A stretch of DNA of 64,000 nt. Origin: Microlunatus soli. Lineage in GTDB: Bacteria > Actinomycetota > Actinomycetes > Propionibacteriales > Propionibacteriaceae. The stretch is from contig NZ_LT629772.1 of NCBI RefSeq assembly GCF_900105385.1, positions 992,001-1,056,000 on the forward strand. Reading direction: 5' to 3'. Shown piece by piece: positions 17,234 to 24,045 of the stretch. Position 1 is the stretch's first letter. Each line of letters opens with the position of its first letter. A model generated the notes under the pieces. That model searched no databases and had not been told where the DNA came from. It was given only the letters and a program-made list of their open reading frames with translations. The translations under genes were made by a program, and so were the position numbers.

Positions 17234-17306
17234 GCGCAGTCCTCCCAGTCGCACGGCATCCGGTCGGCGACCGTCAGGTCACCCGACGAGCCGAATGCCA
17301 GGTAGC

Positions 17307-17335
17307 ACATTAGGTCACGATTTGATTACTGGCAA
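17307..17335 (-). promoter_or_regulatory. Sigma-70-type promoter for the NlpC/P60 gene
   Basis: On the minus strand TTGCCA (17335-17330), 17-bp spacer, TAATGT (17312-17307). Leader of about 65 nt to the GTG start. The leader is too short for a ydaO-type riboswitch, and I see no such structure. Confidence 0.65.
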
Positions 17336-17682
17336 TTCCGGGTCCGGATCCCGACCACGTGTCCAGTGTCACACTCGTGACCGACCTGCGGGCCGATCTC
17401 GACATCAAAAACGGCCCTGCCGGCGCCTTCGGACGCCCACGGCACCGGCCGCCGCGACGCCCCGGTCGGGCCGTGCACGGTGGCCAGACCGGACGGCCCG
17501 GACGGAACGTCGAGGAGCAGCGACACCACACACTCCGCGCAGCTGTGCGAGCGGCCGCCGATCACGCTTTCCGGCTCCGTCGGCCCTGTTTCCTGCACGG
17601 ACGGGCTTGTTTCGGCGTGGGCGGCGACCGCGCCGTCCCCGACCGGGCATCCGGCGCAGTCGATCCTGGTGACATCGTTCAT
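17326..17682 (-). CDS. Small Cys-containing hypothetical protein
   Basis: 118-codon ORF with two CxxC pairs (CAGC at residues 9-12, CAEC at 48-51) and the phrase CAECVVSLLLDVP, which resembles a small unnamed protein I associate with this position in other actinobacteria. The region after residue 60 looks less protein-like, and there is no clear ribosome-binding site, so the reading frame may be decayed or its end misplaced. Its 3' end overlaps the NlpC promoter. Function unknown. It accounts for most of the 17255-17776 gap. Confidence 0.4.
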   Translation of the reverse strand: MNDVTRIDCAGCPVGDGAVAAHAETSPSVQETGPTEPESVIGGRSHSCAECVVSLLLDVPSGPSGLATVHGPTGASRRPVPWASEGAGRAVFDVEIGPQVGHECDTGHVVGIRTRNCQ

Positions 17683-17776
17683 GGCCGACACTGTGCCGTC
17701 GACCACCGACGGTTCTGTCCGCCCGAGTCCCGACCGTTCCGCCGTCGAGCCGTCCGGCGAACCGTGACGACCAGGA

Positions 17777-19756
17777 ATGTCCGAGCCTCGTCCTACCGTC
17801 GGCGGCATGGGATCGGCAGGTCGAACACAGGATCGAAAACAGAGTCGAACGCAGACGAGTAGCAAAGCGAATTCGGGGGCAAAAACTCAGCCGAAACACA
17901 ACTCTCTGCAGGACTCGTTCGACGATCTCGGAGTGCCCCTGTCGGAGACCACGTTCTGTGTGGTCGACCTGGAGACCACCGGCAGCACCGAGGAGGACGC
18001 GATCACCGAGTTCGGCGCGGTGAAGGTCCGCGGCGGTGAGGTGCTCGGCGAGTTCCAGACCCTGGTCAACCCGCACACCCACATCCCGCCGTTGGTCGCC
18101 GTGCTGACCGGGATCACCAATCAGATGGTGGCGACCGCACCGACCATCGACCGGGTGCTGCCGGCGTTCCTGGAGTTCGCCCACGGTTGCGTGCTGGTCG
18201 CCCACAATGCTCGCTTCGACGTCGGCTTCCTGCGTCGCAACTGCGCCGCCCTGGGCTATCCGTGGCCGAAGGTCGGCATCCTGGACACCGTCGCCCTGGC
18301 CCGGCACATCCTGCTCGCCGACGAGGTGCCGGATTGTCGGCTGTCCACCCTGTCCCGGCATTTCGGCACCACCGTCACACCCAACCACCGCGCACTCAAG
18401 GACGCCCAGGCCACCGTCGAGGTGCTGCACGCGCTGATCGAGCGGGTCGGCAACCTCGGCGTCGGCAGCTATGAGGAGCTGCGCGAGTTCACCCTGAAGG
18501 TGTCGCCGCAGCGCCGTTCGAAGCGGAGTTGGGCCAAGGATCTGCCCGAGGAGCCCGGCGTCTACTTCTTCGTCGCCGACAATCCGATCTCCGGCGATCC
18601 CGAGGACCGGCAGATCCTCTACGTCGGCAAGAGCAGCAACCTGCGACGACGGGTGCGCAGCTACTTCACCGCCTCGGAGAAGCGACCGCGGATGGAGGAG
18701 ATGATCCGCGTCTCCACCGGAGTCGAGGCCCATCCGTGTCAGACCCCGCTGCATGCCGAGGTCACCGAGCTACGGATGATCGCGGCGCACGCGCCGCGCT
18801 ACAACCGGCGTTCGAAGTTTCCCGAACGGCAGCATTGGATCAAGATCACCGAGGAGGCCTTCCCCCGGCTGTCCCGGGTCACCCAGGTCCGCGACGACCG
18901 GGCGACCTATTTCGGCCCGTTCGGTCGTCGGCAGGGTTGTGAGGATGTGGTCGACGCGTTGTACGACGCGTTCCCGATCCGGCAGTGCACCCAGCGGCTG
19001 TCGGTGACCAAACCGAGTCCGGCGTGTGCGTTGGCCGGCATCCATCGCTGCGTCGCGCCGTGCGACCACAGCACCTCGGCCGACGACTACGCCGCACTGG
19101 TCGGGCAGGTCCGGAGCACGCTGCTCAGCGACGTCCGGCCGGCCTGCGCGGCGTTGCGCCGGCGGCTCCGGCGGCTGGTCACCGAGCAGCGCTACGAGGA
19201 GGCCGAGACCGTACGCCGTCGGGTGGCCGCGCTGCTCGACGCCGCGGCCCGGTTCCACCGGGTCACCAGCCTGGCCGGCTGCCGACAGATCGTCGCCGCC
19301 CGCTGGGAGGCACCGCAGTGGCAGATCCACGTCATCCGACACGGTCGGCTCGCCGCCGCCGGAGTGGCCCGACCGGGCGAGGTGCCGCAGGCCGTGGCGC
19401 GGGCCCTGGTGGCGACCGCCGAGACCGTGCCGCCGCCGGTCGGTCCGCAATCGGCCGCGACGGTCGAGGAGAGCCTGCGGATCGCCGACTGGATGGAACG
19501 GCCCGGCGTCCGGCTGATCGAGATCGACGGCGACTGGGCCTGGCCGCTGTACGGCGTGCTCAGCCATCAGAGCCTGGTCGAGCAGCTGCTCGGGGCGGAG
19601 CAGCCGGCGCCGTCGAGCGCGGGGTCCCGCACCATCGCCGAGGTGTCCACAGCCGAACAGCCGGACGCCGAGCACATCGGCAGCCTGGCGGCGAGCGGTC
19701 GGACGCCGGGAACTCCGAGGCCGAGCGCACCGGGCGACCGAGCCGTGCTCCAGTAG
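17777..19756 (+). CDS. DEDDh exonuclease fused to UvrC-like GIY-YIG protein
   Basis: 659 residues, DNA repair. The N-terminal DnaQ/epsilon-like 3'-5' exonuclease (Exo I FCVVDLETTG, Exo II VAHNARFDVGF, Exo III NHRALKDAQ) is joined to a GIY-YIG nuclease domain (PGVYFFVADN...ILYVGKSSNLRRRV) and the following UvrC-type segments, including a Cys-containing region (CALAGIHRCVAPC). The UvrC C-terminal RNase H-like nuclease is absent. M. tuberculosis Rv2191 has this architecture and a matching position. Start ATG 17777 is near AGGA; ATG 17807 is an alternative. Confidence 0.9.
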   Translation: MSEPRPTVGGMGSAGRTQDRKQSRTQTSSKANSGAKTQPKHNSLQDSFDDLGVPLSETTFCVVDLETTGSTEEDAITEFGAVKVRGGEVLGEFQTLVNPHTHIPPLVAVLTGITNQMVATAPTIDRVLPAFLEFAHGCVLVAHNARFDVGFLRRNCAALGYPWPKVGILDTVALARHILLADEVPDCRLSTLSRHFGTTVTPNHRALKDAQATVEVLHALIERVGNLGVGSYEELREFTLKVSPQRRSKRSWAKDLPEEPGVYFFVADNPISGDPEDRQILYVGKSSNLRRRVRSYFTASEKRPRMEEMIRVSTGVEAHPCQTPLHAEVTELRMIAAHAPRYNRRSKFPERQHWIKITEEAFPRLSRVTQVRDDRATYFGPFGRRQGCEDVVDALYDAFPIRQCTQRLSVTKPSPACALAGIHRCVAPCDHSTSADDYAALVGQVRSTLLSDVRPACAALRRRLRRLVTEQRYEEAETVRRRVAALLDAAARFHRVTSLAGCRQIVAARWEAPQWQIHVIRHGRLAAAGVARPGEVPQAVARALVATAETVPPPVGPQSAATVEESLRIADWMERPGVRLIEIDGDWAWPLYGVLSHQSLVEQLLGAEQPAPSSAGSRTIAEVSTAEQPDAEHIGSLAASGRTPGTPRPSAPGDRAVLQ

Positions 19757-19766
19757 GATGATCGCC

Positions 19767-20045
19767 ATGGTGACGGCGATCGTTTTCGTGAAGGCCGAGG
19801 TCTCGCAGATCCCGGACGTGGCCGAGCAGATCGCGGCGCTGCCCGGAGTGAGCGAGGTGTACTCCGTGACGGGCGCGATCGATCTGATCGCGATGGTTCG
19901 GGTGAGCACCCACGACCAGGTCGCCGAGGTGATCGCCGATCAGCTGAACAAGGTGCCCGGTGTGCTCAGCACCGAGACCCACATCGCGTTCCGGGCCTAC
20001 TCCAGCCATGACCTCGAGGCCGCGTTCTCGCTGGGTACGGCCTGA
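19767..20045 (+). CDS. Stand-alone Lrp/AsnC ligand-binding (RAM) domain protein
   Basis: 92 residues comprising only the Lrp effector/oligomerisation domain (VTAIVFVKAEVSQIPDVAEQ to STETHIAFRAYS), with no DNA-binding HTH. Such DM1-type proteins may sense amino acids and modulate full-length Lrp regulators, but I know of no defined function. I chose ATG 19767 because AGGA lies 8 bases upstream; ATG 19758 is also in frame. Follows the exonuclease gene by 10 bp, likely co-transcribed. Conserved near this position in Streptomyces. Confidence 0.85.
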   Translation: MVTAIVFVKAEVSQIPDVAEQIAALPGVSEVYSVTGAIDLIAMVRVSTHDQVAEVIADQLNKVPGVLSTETHIAFRAYSSHDLEAAFSLGTA

Positions 20046-20058
20046 GCCGCCGCTTGCG

Positions 20059-20484
20059 ATGGCGAACTCCGATCGTCCGAGCGAACCGTTGACCGGTCAG
20101 CTCCCGCCGGCACCTACCCAGCCCGACCTGAAGCGGCCCGACCAGCACCCGGGGCCAGGACTGCAGGGACCGGCACTGCGCGGCACGGCCGAGAGCGATC
20201 GGTCGGCGGCCGATAGCGACGTACCTACGTCGCCGTCCAGGGATGCGGCGCCGAGGACGGCGGACCGGGCAGCTCCGTCGACATTCGATCCGTTCGACGA
20301 GCCCGACGAGATCGCCCCGGTGGACTGGCAGGCCGACCCGGCACACTGGCTGCCCGGCCGGGCACTCCCGATCGCTGCCGGCATCGTGCTGTTGATCACC
20401 GTCGCAACCATCGTGATCTGCCTGATCATCTGGCTGACACCGCCGATGGAGCCGTTGAAGATCCCGGTCGTCGGCAAGGCCTGA
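20059..20484 (+). CDS. Hypothetical single-pass membrane protein
   Basis: 141 residues: hydrophilic Pro-rich N-terminal region of about 105 residues ending in DPFDEPDEIAPVDWQADPAHWLPGR, then one transmembrane helix (PIAAGIVLLITVATIVICLIIWL) and a short tail. No recognised domain. It follows the Lrp-like gene by 13 bp on the same strand and ends 26 bp from the convergent rhomboid gene. Weak ribosome-binding site. Confidence 0.6.
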   Translation: MANSDRPSEPLTGQLPPAPTQPDLKRPDQHPGPGLQGPALRGTAESDRSAADSDVPTSPSRDAAPRTADRAAPSTFDPFDEPDEIAPVDWQADPAHWLPGRALPIAAGIVLLITVATIVICLIIWLTPPMEPLKIPVVGKA

Positions 20485-20510
20485 CCGGACCGACCCTCGG
20501 TCACCGATCC

Positions 20511-21362
20511 TCAGACGGTCCCGTAACTGACCATCGTCTTGATCACGACCACGGCCGCGCAGAGCACCACGATGCCGACCAGACCGGCCACCTGGAGCTG
20601 AGCCCGCCGCACCCGCGGCGGATAGACCAGCGCGATCCCGGCCAGTCCGCCCAGCAGGATCCCCCCGATCTGCGCTACCCAGACCAGGCTGCCGAAACCG
20701 ACCACCAGGTTGAGCAGCACCAAGATCACCAGCAACCCGATGTCGGGTCTGATGTCCTCACCGTGCTTGTACTTGATCACGCCGTTGGCGGTCAGCAGCC
20801 CGATCACCGCGGCCGATGCTCCACCGACCGCACCGACGCTCGGCGAGCCGACGGCGTACAGCAGGGTCGCGCCGCCGAGCCCGGCCAGGGCGTAGAGCAC
20901 CAGGAATCGCCAGCCACCGAGCTGATCCTCCAGGGGCCGGCCGACGAACCACAGCACCAGCGCGATCATCGCCGTGTTCAACAGTCCGTAGGAGGTGAAG
21001 CCGTAGCTGACCAGGCGCCACACCTGCCCTTCGGCGACGGCCAGGTTGCTCATCGAGAACAGGCCGATCAGCAGATTGCGGGAGATCAGGTTGATCACGT
21101 AGAAGGCGACCAGTACGCCGATCAGCACCTTGGTGACGGCGCCGCCGCGCAGTTTGAGGGCTGCCCCGAACGAGGTCCGCGGTCGACGCGTCGTGCTCTG
21201 ACCGAGCCGGATGCAGTCGGGGCATTGAAAGCCGACCGAGGCGGGATTCATGCACTCGCCGCAGATCGGCTTCCCGCAGCGCTGGCAGCGGATGCCGGTG
21301 GAACGGTCCGGATGGCGGTAACACCCTTCGAAGCTGGGTGCACTGAAGTCAGGCCGGCTCAC
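20511..21362 (-). CDS. Rhomboid-family membrane protein with zinc-ribbon N-terminus, catalytic residues altered
   Basis: 283 residues from a GTG start with AGGGGA upstream. N-terminal B-box-like zinc module with Cys/His pairs (CYRHP, CQRCGKPICGEC, CPDC; residues 14-50), then six transmembrane helices. The L1 WR motif (W115-R116) and the Ser region GGASAAVIG (S183) are kept, but the catalytic His expected in the AHxGG motif is Gln (WVAQIGG, Q231), and the HxxxN motif of TM2 reads NTAMI (N129, I133). This predicts a protease-inactive rhomboid, comparable in principle to iRhoms. The fold call is firm; inactivity is inferred. Lies beside cyclophilin, as often in actinobacteria. Confidence 0.87.
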   Translation of the reverse strand: MSRPDFSAPSFEGCYRHPDRSTGIRCQRCGKPICGECMNPASVGFQCPDCIRLGQSTTRRPRTSFGAALKLRGGAVTKVLIGVLVAFYVINLISRNLLIGLFSMSNLAVAEGQVWRLVSYGFTSYGLLNTAMIALVLWFVGRPLEDQLGGWRFLVLYALAGLGGATLLYAVGSPSVGAVGGASAAVIGLLTANGVIKYKHGEDIRPDIGLLVILVLLNLVVGFGSLVWVAQIGGILLGGLAGIALVYPPRVRRAQLQVAGLVGIVVLCAAVVVIKTMVSYGTV

Positions 21363-21494
21363 CGGCGGTCCCCTGATCGTCGTGTCGGCACCAGCATTGT
21401 TCGCACAGGCGCACTGTATGTGAGTGGTACAAGTTGATCTTGGCCGGACGCGGACCCGGTGCGGGTGGCAACGGATCCGCGGCGGCACGATCGA

Positions 21495-22028
21495 TCAGTT
21501 CAGCTCGACGGTCTCGATCACGACCGGTTCCTTGGGCAGGTCGTTGAAACCGGTCGGGGTGGTCGCGATCTTGTCCACCACCTCGCGGCTGGTCTGATCA
21601 GCGACCTCGCCGAAGATGGTGTGTCGCCGGTTCAGGTGCGGCTGCGGACCGACGGTGATGAAGAACTGCGAGCCGTTGGTGCCGGGGCCCGCATTGGCCA
21701 TCGCCAGCAGGTAGGGCTTGTCGAACTGCAGTTCGGGATGGAACTCATCGGCGAAGGTGTAGCCCGGGCCGCCGGTGCCGTTGCCGGCCGGGTCGCCGCC
21801 CTGGATCATGAAGCCGGGGATCACCCGATGGAAAGTGAGCCCGTCGTAGAACTTGCCGGTCGTCTTGGCGCCGGTCTCGGCGTCCCGGTATTCCTTGCTG
21901 CCGTCGGCGAGGCCGACGAAATTGGCGACCGTCTTCGGTGCGTGGTTGCCGAACAGGTTGATGACGATGTCGCCGTGATTGGTGTGCAGGGTCGCCGTCG
22001 TGGCGCCCGCCGAGCTCGATGCGGTCAC
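21495..22028 (-). CDS. ppiA: Cyclophilin-type peptidyl-prolyl cis-trans isomerase
   Basis: 177-residue cytoplasmic cyclophilin catalysing prolyl isomerisation. Core signatures: [19 protein letters not shown] (catalytic Arg, Phe and Gln), [17 protein letters not shown] and HTIFGEVAD. Start GTG at 22028 follows AAGGGA at 7 bases; the longer open frame upstream lacks similarity. The insert [18 protein letters not shown] before the catalytic Arg is usual in actinobacterial PpiA. Divergent from the sunset-domain gene; the 22029-22455 gap holds an inverted-repeat element. Confidence 0.93.
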   Translation of the reverse strand: MTASSSAGATTATLHTNHGDIVINLFGNHAPKTVANFVGLADGSKEYRDAETGAKTTGKFYDGLTFHRVIPGFMIQGGDPAGNGTGGPGYTFADEFHPELQFDKPYLLAMANAGPGTNGSQFFITVGPQPHLNRRHTIFGEVADQTSREVVDKIATTPTGFNDLPKEPVVIETVELN

Positions 22029-22116
22029 AGTGGATCCCTTCGATCGCGATATCCGATGCGGCAGCCGCGTGGCCGCCTGATTGCTCGCCGTGGTGGCGGA
22101 TTGCTCGCCGAGGAGG

Positions 22117-22263
22117 GCGCTGAACAATTGGCTCGTCGCGAGCGCCGCGATGTGCGTGCACGGGCACGTCGCGGGAGCGAAGGCGGGCCGGGGCCCGTCG
22201 AGCGAGCGCGGCGCCGCCCGTGTGCGTGCAGCGTGGTGCGTAGCAGAGCGAATTGTTCAGCGC
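22117..22263. repeat. MITE-like element with 13-bp perfect terminal inverted repeats
   Basis: GCGCTGAACAATT at 22117-22129 and its exact complement at 22251-22263 bound 147 bp. Inside the termini the arms stay partly complementary (GCTC; GTGCGTGCA/TGCACGCAC). No ORF of its own. It lies in the divergent gap between ppiA and the sunset-domain gene. Confidence 0.6.
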
Positions 22264-22455
22264 ACTCCTAGGTAGCGGGAAGAAACTCTAACCGCTCCGG
22301 CTCGGGGACATCTGGGGGTCTGCACGGCAAGCCTCCGGGTCTTCGCCCGGACCGGGCCCCGGGGCTGGACATCCCGACCGGTGGCAACGATACGGTTGAT
22401 GGGCTCCATCCTTGGAGCAACCACCGCGCGTCCAACGCGCAGAATCGGAGGAACC

Positions 22456-23832
22456 GTGACTCCCAAGTTGCAGGAGGGCCGCCGCGATCTCGCCGCCGCC
22501 CCGGAGAACTTGCCCGTCGGACAACTCGTCCAGCAGACGGCTGACCGGATCGGTCCGCTGGCCCACGACGCTGCCGATCGGATCGGACCGCTCGTGCACG
22601 AGGCCGCGGACCGGATCGGACCGCTGGCCCACGACGCCGCCGAGCGGATCGCGCCGCTGGCTCAGGCAGCCGTGGACAAGGCCCAGCCCTACGCCGTGCA
22701 AGCTGCCGATCGGGTCCGTCCCTACGCCGAACAGGCATCCGAACGGGTCCGTCCCTATGCCGAACAGGCAGCGCAGCGGCTCGAGCCGTACGCGCACGAG
22801 GCGGCCGAACGGTTCGGTCCGTACGCCGAGTCGGCCAAGAAGCGGGGTGCCCGAGTTGCCTCGGAGGCCGTGGAGCGATTCGGTCCGAAACTGGACGAGG
22901 CGGCGAGCAAGTTGAGCCCGGCGGTCGAGAACGCCCGCGGACGGATCCAGTCCGAGGTGCTGCCCAAGCTGTCGGACAGACTGAACGAACTGGCAGCCTC
23001 CGATGCGCTGCCGGCCGCGGCGGTTCCGGCAGTGCAGAAGGCCGACGAACTGCTGCCGGTGCAGAAGAAGAAGGGTCGTTGGGGCAAGCGGATCGCGCTG
23101 TTCGCCGGCATCCTCGCCGTCGGCGGCGCCGCCTTCGTCGCCGCCCGCAGACTGCTCGGCGGCAAGGATGACACCGATTGGCAGGCCGCCCGGCCGGCCA
23201 CCCCGTACGCGTCGACGACGATCACCGAGCCGCAGCCGTCGGCCTCCAAGCCGGCGACCGACCCGGTCGCCGCCAGCGCCTCGACCGCACCCGAGCCGGA
23301 CGAGGTCGTCGGGTCGACCGGTGCAGCCGCAGCGGCGGAGTCGACGCCGTCCGCGTCGCCGACCGAGAACGGTGCCGGTTCCGGGGTCCCGGAGGCGATC
23401 GCCAGTTCCGACGTCCCAGAGCCGACCGGCGCCGAAGAACCCGGCGATGACGGAGCATCCGGCGCCACCCCCGAATCGACGAACACCGAATCGACGAATA
23501 CCGATTCGGCGGACACCGGATCCGGTGACGCCCGGTCCGACGCAACTGATGCCGCCGACGGCTCCGAGTCCGGCGACACCGCACCGAAGCCGGCTCATGC
23601 AGCCGACGACGCGGCATCCGATTCCGCGTCCGGATCGGATTCCGCGTCCCGCTACGGGCCGGGATCGTTCGTCGGCTCCGAACCGCCGGCAGGTTTCTTG
23701 ATCAAGGGCAATGAGCGCTCGATGAAGTACCACGTGGTGGGTTCCTCCGGCTACGACCGGACCATCGCCGAGGTCTGGTTCCAGACCGAGATGGACGCGC
23801 AGGCGGCCGGTTTCACCAAGGCCCAGCGCTGA
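22456..23832 (+). CDS. Membrane protein with 11-residue helical repeats and C-terminal sunset domain
   Basis: 458 residues; GTG start with excellent CGGAGGAACC. Residues 25-125 are consecutive 11-residue repeats of the pattern A(D/E)R(I/V)xPxAxxA (ADRIGPLAHDA, SERVRPYAEQA), predicted long amphipathic helix as in apolipoprotein-like or LEA-like repeats. A transmembrane helix (RIALFAGILAVGGAAFVAARRLL) lies at about 212-234. A Ser/Thr/Pro/acid-rich linker follows to about 400. The final 55 residues (GFLIKGNERSMKYHVVGS, then TIAEVWFQTE) match the 'sunset' domain found in ArfC and other actinobacterial proteins. Function unknown; the repeats suggest membrane-surface binding. Confidence 0.75.
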   Translation: MTPKLQEGRRDLAAAPENLPVGQLVQQTADRIGPLAHDAADRIGPLVHEAADRIGPLAHDAAERIAPLAQAAVDKAQPYAVQAADRVRPYAEQASERVRPYAEQAAQRLEPYAHEAAERFGPYAESAKKRGARVASEAVERFGPKLDEAASKLSPAVENARGRIQSEVLPKLSDRLNELAASDALPAAAVPAVQKADELLPVQKKKGRWGKRIALFAGILAVGGAAFVAARRLLGGKDDTDWQAARPATPYASTTITEPQPSASKPATDPVAASASTAPEPDEVVGSTGAAAAAESTPSASPTENGAGSGVPEAIASSDVPEPTGAEEPGDDGASGATPESTNTESTNTDSADTGSGDARSDATDAADGSESGDTAPKPAHAADDAASDSASGSDSASRYGPGSFVGSEPPAGFLIKGNERSMKYHVVGSSGYDRTIAEVWFQTEMDAQAAGFTKAQR

Positions 23833-23852
23833 CAGCAGATCGACCGAAACCA

Positions 23853-23887
23853 CGAACGCCCCGGGTTGTGCGAACCCGGGGCGTTCG
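23853..23887. terminator. Bidirectional terminator hairpin
   Basis: Perfect 15-bp stem (CGAACGCCCCGGGTT and complement) with loop GTGCG, 21 bp after the stop of the sunset-domain gene. No long T tract, as is usual in actinobacteria. Confidence 0.75.
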
Positions 23888-23934
23888 TCGTCCCAGCGAC
23901 TGGCGCTGCCGCTGACCTCGCCCGACCGCCCCCG

Positions 23935-23996
23935 CCGCACCGGTTGCGTACCTTCGCACCAGGTGTACGGGGTGCGAAGGTACGGAACCGGTGCGG
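23935..23996. repeat. 26-bp near-perfect inverted repeat (REP-like hairpin)
   Basis: Arms 23935-23960 and 23971-23996 (CCGCACCGGTT then CGTACCTTCGCACC) are complementary except for one mismatch, with a 10-base loop. It is longer than a terminator needs and lies between convergent genes, 48 bp beyond the terminator hairpin. Confidence 0.65.
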
Positions 23997-24045
23997 CTGT
24001 GCTTCAGGCGGTTGGTTCGGCCGCCCGAATGCTGTCGGCGGGCGC

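Noticed and set aside
17234-17335. c-di-AMP (ydaO) riboswitch before the NlpC/P60 gene
   Set aside because: A canonical promoter leaves only about 65 nt of leader, too short for this riboswitch, and the conserved core is absent.
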